A stretch of 5,280 nt of DNA. It comes from Candidatus Falkowiibacteriota bacterium. GTDB lineage: Bacteria; Patescibacteriota; Patescibacteriia; Patescibacteriales; UBA12075. Under the pieces are notes generated by a model. It saw nothing but the letters and a program-made list of their open reading frames with translations, ran no database searches and was not told the DNA's origin. The stretch's first letter is position 1, and every line of letters starts with the position of its first letter. Below, piece after piece: positions 1-4,043 of this stretch. Both the position numbers and the translations under genes were made by a program. Location: NCBI GenBank assembly GCA_003647675.1, contig QMNH01000079.1:1-5280 (forward strand), in the 5' to 3' direction.

Positions 1-179
1 AATTCCCATTTAGGATACCGCCCTATTCCTTGCGGGTGGGCTAATACCGGCTCTTTCCCTTTCTTATAGATAGTCCATAATCGGGAACCCTTGATATTGC
101 ATACCCGGTACCAATACTTCTTTGAAACATCAGATACTTCCCATATTCCCACTTTATTCATTGTCGTTCTTACAGCCAT
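1..179 (-). CDS. Small hypothetical protein, 3' end cut by the window edge
   Basis: An open frame starts with ATG at 179..177 and runs off the left edge with no stop, giving 59 complete codons. A strong ribosome site, AAAGGGGGT (184..192), lies five bases before the ATG, which fixes the start. The product begins MAVRTTMNKVGIWEVSDVSK and continues with many aromatic residues (Trp13, Tyr23-Trp24-Tyr25, Trp36, Tyr39) and basic residues, a pattern that suggests a small beta-rich fold. I do not recognise the family and assign no function. It is the last visible gene of the small-gene block and is separated from the 47-aa gene by a 76-base gap without an obvious promoter, so it may be read from the same transcript. 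The coding call is fairly secure because of the ribosome site and the uninterrupted frame. Confidence 0.65.
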   Translation of the reverse strand, partial: MAVRTTMNKVGIWEVSDVSKKYWYRVCNIKGSRLWTIYKKGKEPVLAHPQGIGRYPKWE

Positions 180-255
180 TGCTACCCCCTTTCCCGTAAC
201 TTTCACAACTTCTCAATTACCACATGTCGTACGTCATTAAAAACCGATTTAATTA

Positions 256-399
256 TTAGACGGCCCCTAATTTTTTAGCCATGCTAACGGCCCTTCTGTA
301 ATTTTCTAACGCTATCCCGGCCCGTACGTTTACCGGTACCCGTGTATCCTCTTGTATGTCGTATGGTCTTTGTGTTGGTGTTAAAATCACGTCTTTCAT
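256..399 (-). CDS. Small hypothetical protein (47 aa), start overlaps the stop of the upstream gene
   Basis: The frame encodes 47 residues beginning MKDVILTPTQRPYDIQEDTR and ending with a basic, probably helical stretch (LENYRRAVSMAKKLGAV). Its ATG at 399..397 overlaps the TGA of the 94-aa gene in an ATGA arrangement, the usual sign of translational coupling. The ribosome site GGGGTGG (407..413) lies seven bases upstream, inside the end of the 94-aa gene. The product is not recognised. An extended N-terminal half followed by one short helix would suit a small phage accessory or DNA-associated protein, but that is inference. Its size alone would normally keep it below annotation cut-offs. The overlap plus the ribosome site make it credible. 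Confidence 0.65.
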   Translation of the reverse strand: MKDVILTPTQRPYDIQEDTRVPVNVRAGIALENYRRAVSMAKKLGAV

Positions 400-680
400 T
401 GTATGGCCACCCCTGCTCCCGGTTGAAAAATTTCCGAACGTTCCGCAATGGTTTTAAGATGCGGTTTCCATTCTGTATTATTATCTAGTTTGTCTTTCGC
501 CAATGCCACTTTTACAGCCTTGTCTAATCTGTCATTATTGTACGGGGTGTGTTTGTCGTTTCCTTCGTACCAATTTAGGTACTCAAGGTTACATACAATA
601 CAAGAATAATCAAAATCATTATCTATTGAACCATATAAATTAACTTCTACCCTGTCTTTTTCGCAATAATGGCAAATCAT
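396..680 (-). CDS. Small protein with an N-terminal CxxC...CxxC zinc-ribbon-like motif (94 aa)
   Basis: The protein opens MICHYCEKDR and carries paired cysteines at 3/6 and 27/30, a CxxC-x20-CxxC arrangement that normally binds one zinc ion in a zinc ribbon or zinc finger. The middle (about residues 35-70) is rich in Asp, Asn, Lys and Tyr. The C-terminus (about 71-94, TEWKPHLKTIAERSE then a Gly/Ala tail) looks helical and then flexible. The start ATG at 680 has AAAGGGG (687..693) six bases upstream, which supports it. The TGA stop overlaps the ATG of the 47-aa gene, so the two are probably translated together. Zinc-ribbon proteins this small are common in phage accessory regions and often have nucleic-acid or protein-binding roles, but no specific function can be read here. 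The coding call is secure and the function is unknown. Confidence 0.75.
   Translation of the reverse strand: MICHYCEKDRVEVNLYGSIDNDFDYSCIVCNLEYLNWYEGNDKHTPYNNDRLDKAVKVALAKDKLDNNTEWKPHLKTIAERSEIFQPGAGVAIQ
407..413 (-). promoter_or_regulatory. Ribosome binding site for the 47-aa gene, inside the upstream coding region
   Basis: GGGGTGG on the minus strand sits seven bases before the ATG at 399. It also encodes part of the C-terminal Gly-Val of the 94-aa protein. A closely similar string, GCAGGGGGCGGCCA, precedes the ATG at 1020. Its position decides the start of the 47-aa gene. Confidence 0.55.
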
Positions 681-706
681 ATTTAACCCCTTTTTAGAAC
701 CGGACG

Positions 707-777
707 AAATATTAAAAACTTCTTATACTTATATTATCGGTACCCGGTTGAATAACTTTAGCACTTTTTTAATATTT
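707..777. repeat. 12-bp AT-only inverted repeat bracketing an intergenic region
   Basis: AAATATTAAAAA (707..718) and its exact reverse complement TTTTTAATATTT (766..777) enclose 47 bases between the stop of the 45-aa gene and the leader of the 94-aa gene. The enclosed part holds GATAAT and TATAAG strings and a CGGTACCCGG block, but no convincing -35 and -10 pair. The arms contain the palindromic core AATATT, so part of the match is expected by chance in AT-rich DNA. Confidence 0.35.
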
Positions 778-913
778 ATTTTTTAACTCTTACCGCTATC
801 AATTTTCCAAATACCTTAACGTCATCAATCACTGTAGGGTATACGGTTTGTTTATGTGTAAAAGATGCTAATTCGTTTTTTACTCTCTTTGCGTTTTCGA
901 TTGCGTTATTCAT
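776..913 (-). CDS. Small hypothetical protein (45 aa)
   Basis: The ATG at 913..911 opens a 45-codon frame ending in TAA (778..776). The product starts MNNAIENAKRVKNELASFTH and finishes with a short beta-like, basic tail (VKVFGKLIAVRVKK). The first 18 residues would form an amphipathic helix. The predicted charge is clearly positive, which would suit nucleic-acid or protein binding, though this is only inference. The ribosome site is weak (AGTGGA about four bases before the ATG). A very good sigma70-type promoter (948..975) lies just upstream, giving a leader of roughly 30 bases, and that is the best evidence that the small frame is expressed. Family not recognised. Confidence 0.5.
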   Translation of the reverse strand: MNNAIENAKRVKNELASFTHKQTVYPTVIDDVKVFGKLIAVRVKK

Positions 914-947
914 TTTTAATCCACTGGAAAGTTTATCAATTTAACTG

Positions 948-975
948 ATTATATATATAGCTAATGCCATGCCAA
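948..975 (-). promoter_or_regulatory. Sigma70-type promoter for the 45-aa gene (copy 1 of a repeated promoter block)
   Basis: On the minus strand TTGGCA (975..970) is followed after exactly 16 bases by TATAAT (953..948), matching the bacterial -35 at five of six and the -10 at six of six positions. The spacer contains CATTAGCTAT, which recurs in the promoter ahead of the 109-aa gene. The start codon of the 45-aa gene lies 35 bases beyond the -10. Confidence 0.65.
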
Positions 976-1020
976 ACTATACACCTGTTCAAATCGTTCT
1001 AACGGTTCCCGGTGTTTCAT
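961..1020 (-). CDS. Possible 19-aa microprotein (weak call)
   Basis: A short frame MKHREPLERFEQVYSLAWH ends in TAG (963..961). It has a strong ribosome site, GGGGGCGG (1026..1033), five bases before the ATG, very like the one ahead of the 47-aa gene. It would form a charged amphipathic helix with Glu at positions 5, 8 and 11. Against it, it is very short, its 3' end overlaps the promoter of the 45-aa gene, and it lies in the same frame as the 109-aa gene after that gene's TAA stop, so it may be the remnant of a formerly longer protein. No function is suggested. Confidence 0.3.
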   Translation of the reverse strand: MKHREPLERFEQVYSLAWH

Positions 1021-1046
1021 TGTGGCCGCCCCCTGCACCATTCCGG

Positions 1047-1082
1047 GATTAACGGTATCGGTTTAAACCATAACTATTAATC
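1047..1082. repeat. 36-bp imperfect palindrome spanning the stop codon of the 109-aa gene
   Basis: A perfect 10-bp palindrome, GGTTTAAACC (1060..1069), is flanked symmetrically at seven bases on each side by GATTAA (1047..1052) and TTAATC (1077..1082), all centred on 1064.5. The stop codon TAA of the 109-aa gene lies at the centre. There is no following T tract, so it does not look like a standard intrinsic terminator. A dimeric protein site or chance are alternatives. Confidence 0.4.
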
Positions 1083-1392
1083 TGTCTAATGCTCTTTTGT
1101 GGGATTTAATCAAAGACTGTACCGCTTCATCCTGTGTTTTTACGTTCCACCCTAAATATCTGTCTGCGGAAGTTTTACACCCAGAAAGTTCACAATTAAA
1201 ACCCTTTCCGTATTCTGTATAATCGTGAATATATCCTATTATTTTGTCGTTATAAAAAAGCCTGAATACTTTTGATAATTTTGACCTTGTGCGCTCAACC
1301 TTAATAGTTTCCTTATTGCCACAACTATTACATACTTCCACCGGAATTTCTACAACAGTTTCTTTTATACATTTTTCGCAATTACTTAACAT
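1063..1392 (-). CDS. Zinc-ribbon-like hypothetical protein (109 aa)
   Basis: The protein has paired cysteines at 5/8 and 21/24 (MLSNCEKC, VCNSCG), a CxxC-x12-CxxC pattern typical of a small zinc ribbon. A second pair, Cys67 and Cys72, lies in GFNCELSGC. After the ribbon comes a beta-type segment (about 42-56, VFRLFYNDKIIGYIH), a glycine turn, another strand (about 64-70) and a C-terminal helix (about 86-106, TQDEAVQSLIKSHKRALDRL). This gives a zinc ribbon plus a small alpha/beta domain. I do not recognise the second domain. The start is supported by AAAGGGG (1400..1406) seven bases before the ATG. Its own promoter copy lies at 1433..1461. It is probably a phage accessory protein with a nucleic-acid or host-protein contact role, inferred from the zinc motif only. 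The coding call is secure. Confidence 0.75.
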   Translation of the reverse strand: MLSNCEKCIKETVVEIPVEVCNSCGNKETIKVERTRSKLSKVFRLFYNDKIIGYIHDYTEYGKGFNCELSGCKTSADRYLGWNVKTQDEAVQSLIKSHKRALDRLIVMV

Positions 1393-1432
1393 TGTTTGGC
1401 CCCTTTAAAAAATAATAAGAAAGTTAAATACT

Positions 1433-1461
1433 ATCCTATTACATAGCTAATGACGTGCCAA
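1433..1461 (-). promoter_or_regulatory. Probable promoter for the 109-aa gene (copy 2 of the repeated promoter block)
   Basis: TTGGCA (1461..1456) is followed by CATTAGCTAT and, after a 17-base spacer, by TAGGAT (1438..1433), a mediocre -10. The first 21 bases match the 948..975 promoter at 18 positions. The -35 abuts a long inverted repeat (1460..1503), which could serve as a control site. Confidence 0.45.
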
Positions 1462-1503
1462 CCGGAAACCGCCGTACAATCGAGTACACGCGGTTTCACG
1501 GTT
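1460..1503. repeat. Long interrupted inverted repeat immediately upstream of a promoter
   Basis: AACCG (1460..1464), GAAACCGC (1465..1472) and GTAC (1474..1477) pair with GTAC (1484..1487), GCGGTTTC (1490..1497) and CGGTT (1499..1503), around the loop AATCGA. That is 17 base pairs with only one or two unpaired bases between segments. No T tract follows on the minus strand. It overlaps the -35 of the 109-aa gene by two bases, so an operator or an RNA hairpin ending the upstream transcript are both possible. Confidence 0.5.
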
Positions 1504-1624
1504 TAGGCTGTGTCAAAACAATACTGGTAATCAATCAATACTGTTTCCTTTTGGTACAATCTCGTTTTACTACACACTTCGTTACTTCCCGTAGTATAAT
1601 TATTGGGTTAAGGCGTGTACCTTT

Positions 1625-1747
1625 TTAAGGTTTCCTTTCAATGAACCATTGCGTTTCCGCATACACACCACGCAATAAAATACTACCTATTATAAATACC
1701 ATGATAGGAATTTCACAAACTAACACAATAATTATAAACTCGCGCAA
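1625..1747 (-). CDS. Possible small membrane peptide (40 codons), directly after and in frame with the 65-aa gene
   Basis: After the TAG stop of the 65-aa gene (1750..1748) the same frame stays open for 40 codons, up to TAA at 1627..1625. Read from the TTG that follows the stop, the product is Arg-Glu-Phe, then a hydrophobic run of about 22 residues (IIIVLVCEIPIMVFIIGSIL), then a polar basic tail ending ERKP. This is a plausible single membrane helix with charged ends. There is no Shine-Dalgarno before the TTG, so expression would need translational coupling at TAG-TTG or readthrough of TAG. AT-rich DNA easily gives hydrophobic frames by chance, so the call is tentative. Confidence 0.35.
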   Translation of the reverse strand: MREFIIIVLVCEIPIMVFIIGSILLRGVYAETQWFIERKP

Positions 1748-1945
1748 CTACAATCTTACTGTTATATCCGTGTTCGTTAATAAATAAAAATCATGTTCAC
1801 CATTCGCCCTGTGTTCAATCCACGTAAGGTTAACAGACTGAACCGCTATTAATTCGTCCTTATTTAAGGCACTGAAGAAGGCGGCAATCTTTACCCTTAA
1901 CGCTTCCTGTTTTACTGCTAAATCCACTCTTTCTTCATTTGTCAT
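1748..1945 (-). CDS. Small hypothetical protein (65 aa)
   Basis: The start is placed at the ATG at 1945..1943. The ribosome site AAAAAGGGCG (1951..1960) lies five bases upstream. A longer reading would begin at a TTG at 1963 and would place that ribosome site inside the gene, so I reject it. The product begins MTNEERVDLAVKQEALRVKI. Roughly residues 3-27 look like one long amphipathic helix, followed by a short acidic turn and beta-type segments (VQSVNLTWIEH, DFYLLTNTDITVRL). This is a compact alpha/beta protein that I do not recognise. It is the first gene after the late-block hairpins, with a near-consensus promoter at 2033..2060 and a leader of roughly 80 bases containing a palindrome. It ends in TAG, followed in frame by a possible membrane peptide. 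Confidence 0.65.
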   Translation of the reverse strand: MTNEERVDLAVKQEALRVKIAAFFSALNKDELIAVQSVNLTWIEHRANGEHDFYLLTNTDITVRL

Positions 1946-1950
1946 TTGTT

Positions 1951-1960
1951 CGCCCTTTTT
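1951..1960 (-). promoter_or_regulatory. Ribosome binding site that fixes the 65-aa start
   Basis: AAAAAGGGCG on the minus strand is followed after five bases by ATG (1945). It selects this ATG over the upstream TTG at 1963. Confidence 0.55.
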
Positions 1961-1978
1961 CAAAAGTTATGTGATAGT

Positions 1979-1995
1979 TAAATAACTGTTATTTA
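1979..1995. promoter_or_regulatory. 17-bp palindrome in the leader of the 65-aa gene, operator-like
   Basis: TAAATAACTGTTATTTA has two perfect 8-base arms around a central T. It lies between the predicted promoter (2033..2060) and the start codon (1945), where a repressor site or a small RNA hairpin could act. Low base complexity makes chance symmetry possible. Confidence 0.35.
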
Positions 1996-2032
1996 GTTTG
2001 TTATTCAATTAACTACGTAACTTATAAAAACG

Positions 2033-2060
2033 ACTATATACTATTTTTTTCAATTGTCAA
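2033..2060 (-). promoter_or_regulatory. Sigma70-type promoter for the small-gene block
   Basis: TTGACA (2060..2055) is a perfect -35, followed after 16 bases by TATAGT (2038..2033), five of six for the -10. The spacer is A-rich. The predicted start near 2026 gives a leader of roughly 80 bases before the 65-aa gene. Confidence 0.65.
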
Positions 2061-2110
2061 AATAATTCCGAAATATATTTTAAAATACTTTTTGCTTATA
2101 GGGGAATGGT

Positions 2111-2147
2111 GGCAATCAGGAAGGGTGGGCCGCCCTTCCTGATTGCC
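2111..2147. terminator. Perfect 15-bp GC-rich hairpin, candidate terminator or protein/RNA signal
   Basis: GGCAATCAGGAAGGG (2111..2125) and CCCTTCCTGATTGCC (2133..2147) are exact reverse complements around the loop TGGGCCG. It lies after the late block and before the next promoter, which suits termination of the late transcript. No T run follows on the minus strand (ACCATTCCCC comes next), and only a weak TTGATTT follows on the plus strand, so it is not a textbook intrinsic terminator. Confidence 0.5.
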
Positions 2148-2177
2148 TTGATTTAAAACGTAGATAGTTGGCGTGGT

Positions 2178-2210
2178 GGGGTTTCCGGGTGGGCCGCCCG
2201 TACTAACCCC
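2178..2210. repeat. Second GC-rich hairpin carrying the same loop as 2111..2147
   Basis: CGGG (2186..2189) pairs with CCCG (2197..2200) around the loop TGGGCCG. An outer stem, GGGGTT (2178..2183) with AACCCC (2205..2210), is separated from the inner stem by a small internal loop. The 13-base core GGGTGGGCCGCCC (2187..2199) is identical to 2123..2135. It begins 37 bases after the stop of the 130-aa gene. Confidence 0.5.
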
Positions 2211-2246
2211 AAGTGATGGAAGTCTGTTTAATTATGTTTTATGAAA

Positions 2247-2639
2247 TCATGAAGCTTTTTTAAGTACGATAGTAACTAAGGTTATTATAATAGCTAATAA
2301 GGACAAACCGACAGCACTCCAAGACGCTACCAAACCAGCTCTATGTCTCGTAGAGTTAACAATGTGCTGCTCATGCTTGACATGCTCATCATGTAAAGCT
2401 TTTAGTCTACTTAGTTCAAGCTTTATCTCTTCGGTGCGTGCGAATAATTTATAATGTGTAAGAGTATTGTCTTTTACTAATTGGTCATAACTTTTACTTA
2501 TATGTGATAAATTAGATTTATTGACAACTGAATCTGTTGATAAACTTTGTATTAAGTTTTTTATCTCTTTGATTTCTTTATCTGTCGCACGCGCAAGCCT
2601 TCGTACTTCTTGGTATTCGCCATCATCATTTATATGCAT
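2247..2639 (-). CDS. Coiled-coil protein with C-terminal membrane anchor, possible XhlA-like lysis accessory protein (130 aa)
   Basis: Residues about 8-95 are charged, with heptad-like spacing of Leu/Ile (for example IKEIKNLIQSL and EEIKLELSRLK), predicting one or two coiled-coil helices. A single hydrophobic helix follows at about 102-126 (AGLVASWSAVGLSLLAIIIT and on), ending in Lys-Lys-Ala-Ser. There is no signal peptide, so it should be a tail-anchored membrane protein with the coiled coil in the cytoplasm. This layout is that of the XhlA family of phage lysis-associated proteins, which are usually shorter (about 80-90 residues). The position downstream of tail genes fits a lysis module, but no holin or endolysin is visible beside it. 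AAAGGT (2648..2653) lies eight bases before the ATG. The gene is real. The lysis role is inferred from architecture and place. Confidence 0.7.
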   Translation of the reverse strand: MHINDDGEYQEVRRLARATDKEIKEIKNLIQSLSTDSVVNKSNLSHISKSYDQLVKDNTLTHYKLFARTEEIKLELSRLKALHDEHVKHEQHIVNSTRHRAGLVASWSAVGLSLLAIIITLVTIVLKKAS

Positions 2640-2654
2640 ATCACGCTACCTTTC

Positions 2655-3086
2655 TTAGCCTACTATAATCGCCGCTGTTGTAGTTACCGTATCACTTCCC
2701 GCGCCGCCTGTGTGAACGGTAAGCTCTATATCCCATCCTACCGATGGCGTAATATCAACTTGACCATCAGTACTACCGCTACCGCCTGTAAGCTCGCTAA
2801 TTAAATCTGTTGTAGTGTTGTCTGTAGATGCGGTTTCTGTTATTTTAACTGATCCACTTAACATAATTGGCCGCGCTCTGTCTCCATTCACAAAACCCAT
2901 AAATCCTCGATGGGTTAAGTTAGGTTGACCAGGTACTTTTTGAAATGTTACAGAATTTTTATTAAGCACGTTATACAACGACATAGTACCTGCCGTGGTT
3001 TCACTTAATATCTCAACCTCTTCGCTGAAATTGGAATAGTTTTCTTTTACGTTTAGGCTATCTAATAAATCTTTTGATGTTGTCAT
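2655..3086 (-). CDS. Hypothetical virion-associated protein, Thr/Gly-rich C-terminus (143 aa)
   Basis: The protein starts MTTSKDLLDSLNVKENYSNF. Residues about 4-30 look helical and acidic, about 35-85 look beta-rich, and about 86-143 are dominated by Thr, Ser, Gly and Asp (for example ELTGGSGSTDGQ and HTGGAGSDTVTTTAAIIVG), as in extended beta structures of phage structural proteins. I do not recognise the family. Its ATG lies three bases after the TAA of the PKD gene and in the same frame, and its Shine-Dalgarno is weak (GGTAAAAG), so translation probably depends on ribosomes finishing the upstream gene. The position between a PKD protein and a membrane coiled-coil protein suggests a tail-tip or baseplate accessory role, an inference from context only. 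Confidence 0.7.
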   Translation of the reverse strand: MTTSKDLLDSLNVKENYSNFSEEVEILSETTAGTMSLYNVLNKNSVTFQKVPGQPNLTHRGFMGFVNGDRARPIMLSGSVKITETASTDNTTTDLISELTGGSGSTDGQVDITPSVGWDIELTVHTGGAGSDTVTTTAAIIVG

Positions 3087-3089
3087 GGT

Positions 3090-4040
3090 TTAACTTTTAC
3101 CAAATGATGTTAATGGGTTTTCACTTGTGCTAAATTCAACAAATGCGTCGCCGCTTCCAGTTATCCTTCTTTTCCAGGAATAAGTAGGACTGGTATTACA
3201 CCCCTCAGCGCTTGTATTTGTGAATTGTACACTCAATGGATTCGCACCCACTGACGGTGACGCGGTGAAACTGGCTACCGGTTCAACGGCTAAGGATATA
3301 AAGCCGGTTTCTGTTGATTCCCCGTAATCCTGTATTGCAGTCGTTGTATACATTCTTGTCTGTAATTTAGCTTTAATACCGCGCATATATCCAGACTCTA
3401 CTAATTCAATATCTGGCAGTACCTGGGCCAATGTTGATACAGGTGCGGCAGAGGTTATATCTGGCAATCGTGAGTGTGTTTGCCATGTATTAATACTTGT
3501 TGGTACGGATTGCACGCCCAACACATCAATAAATCCATCGATTGTTGTAATTCCGTATGATGTTAAAATCATCATTTCAATAATTACAAATCGCGGATCG
3601 CTACTATATGACGTAAAATTAAGAGTTGCAGAATTCGTAAAATAAAAATAAGACGCACCATTGAAATCAAGTGTGTGTTCAATTATTTTTGTTGATGTTG
3701 TATCGCCAGCCCTCGCGGCCCACGCTGCCGCCGCCGTGCCTCCCATCCCCCATACATAATTATTACTAACTAAACCCGCACCAGCAACGGAAGACGTTAG
3801 CGTATCTGCAGCGCCGTCTGTCGCTAATACCGCCAGTGACACGTCATATGCTTGTCCGGGTGCCCCTGTGTAAACGTGCGAAGGGTTTTCATTTTCTGAA
3901 ATACTCCCGTCACCAAACGTCCACAGCCATTTCCGCTGATAACCCGCGTCCAAGGTGGTAGTATTGGTGAAATTAACCGTTAACGGACTAACCCCACACT
4001 CTACATCTGCCGTAAAACTTACTGTAACGACTGGTGCCAT
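3090..4040 (-). CDS. PKD-domain virion protein, probable tail or adhesion component (316 aa)
   Basis: Residues about 4-85 form a clear PKD (Ig-like) domain: VSFTADVECGVSPLTVNFTN, then the signature WTFGDG (40-45), ENPSHVY (51-57) and a final strand YDVSLAVLAT. A second PKD-like unit begins near residue 253 (VASFTASPSVGANPLSVQFT), with Trp289 and ENP at 307-309, but it lacks the GDG signature and stops before the last strands. The middle (about 90-250) is a beta-rich region of unknown family, with an Ala-rich turn at 102-110. PKD domains mediate protein or carbohydrate contacts on cell surfaces and virions, so attachment to host or decoration of the tail is likely. The start has GGAAGGGG (4051..4058) ten bases upstream, embedded in the end of the hub gene, whose stop is only three bases away. 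Confidence 0.75.
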   Translation of the reverse strand: MAPVVTVSFTADVECGVSPLTVNFTNTTTLDAGYQRKWLWTFGDGSISENENPSHVYTGAPGQAYDVSLAVLATDGAADTLTSSVAGAGLVSNNYVWGMGGTAAAAWAARAGDTTSTKIIEHTLDFNGASYFYFTNSATLNFTSYSSDPRFVIIEMMILTSYGITTIDGFIDVLGVQSVPTSINTWQTHSRLPDITSAAPVSTLAQVLPDIELVESGYMRGIKAKLQTRMYTTTAIQDYGESTETGFISLAVEPVASFTASPSVGANPLSVQFTNTSAEGCNTSPTYSWKRRITGSGDAFVEFSTSENPLTSFGKS

Positions 4041-4043
4041 TTT

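Larger units (their letters stand above)
1393..1747. other. 355-base stretch without a secure gene
   Basis: This gap holds the promoter and long inverted repeat ahead of the 109-aa gene and the possible 40-aa membrane peptide (1625..1747). Between 1504 and 1624 I see only a GTG-started 24-codon frame (1503..1577, minus) and nested inverted repeats: GGTACA/TGTACC (1553..1558 with 1616..1621), and inside it ACTAC/GTAGT (1569..1573 with 1591..1595). A 7-bp repeat ATTGCGT/ACGCAAT (1648..1654 with 1670..1676) falls within the 40-aa frame. These would allow a small structured RNA, but no known RNA family is recognised. Confidence 0.4.
1946..2246. other. 301-base intergenic region between late block and small-gene block
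   Basis: No credible gene lies here on either strand. It contains, in the direction of transcription, two GC-rich hairpins with the same loop (2178..2210 and 2111..2147), an AT-rich stretch, the promoter at 2033..2060 and the palindrome at 1979..1995. It therefore appears to end one transcription unit and begin the next. Confidence 0.6.

Noticed and set aside
17..48. CCGC...GCGG inverted repeat and GGGTGGGC string near the left edge, resembling the hairpin core at 2123..2135
   Set aside because: It lies inside the truncated coding frame, the stem is only four pairs, and it lacks the complete 13-base core.
981..1014. GTTCAAATC string that resembles a tRNA T-loop, and three GAAC repeats with 9-base spacing on the minus strand
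   Set aside because: The flanking bases cannot form a T-stem and no acceptor or anticodon arm is present. The 9-base spacing is explained by Glu every third codon of the 19-aa frame.
1503..1577. GTG-started 24-codon frame on the minus strand
   Set aside because: It is too short, has only a weak GGGAAG upstream, and overlaps nested inverted repeats. It is mentioned only in the description of the gap.
1746..1963. A longer start (TTG at 1963) for the 65-aa gene
   Set aside because: The strong ribosome site at 1951..1960 would fall inside the gene, and the ATG at 1945 is correctly spaced from it.
2610..2804. Plus-strand open frame of 64 codons
   Set aside because: It lies opposite the 130-aa and 143-aa genes, has no ribosome site, and its product has an unnatural composition. 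It is a shadow of the minus-strand genes.
3090..3130. A frameshift at the end of the PKD gene that truncates the second domain
   Set aside because: The other two frames after the stop do not encode PKD-like strands, so no frameshift repair restores the domain.
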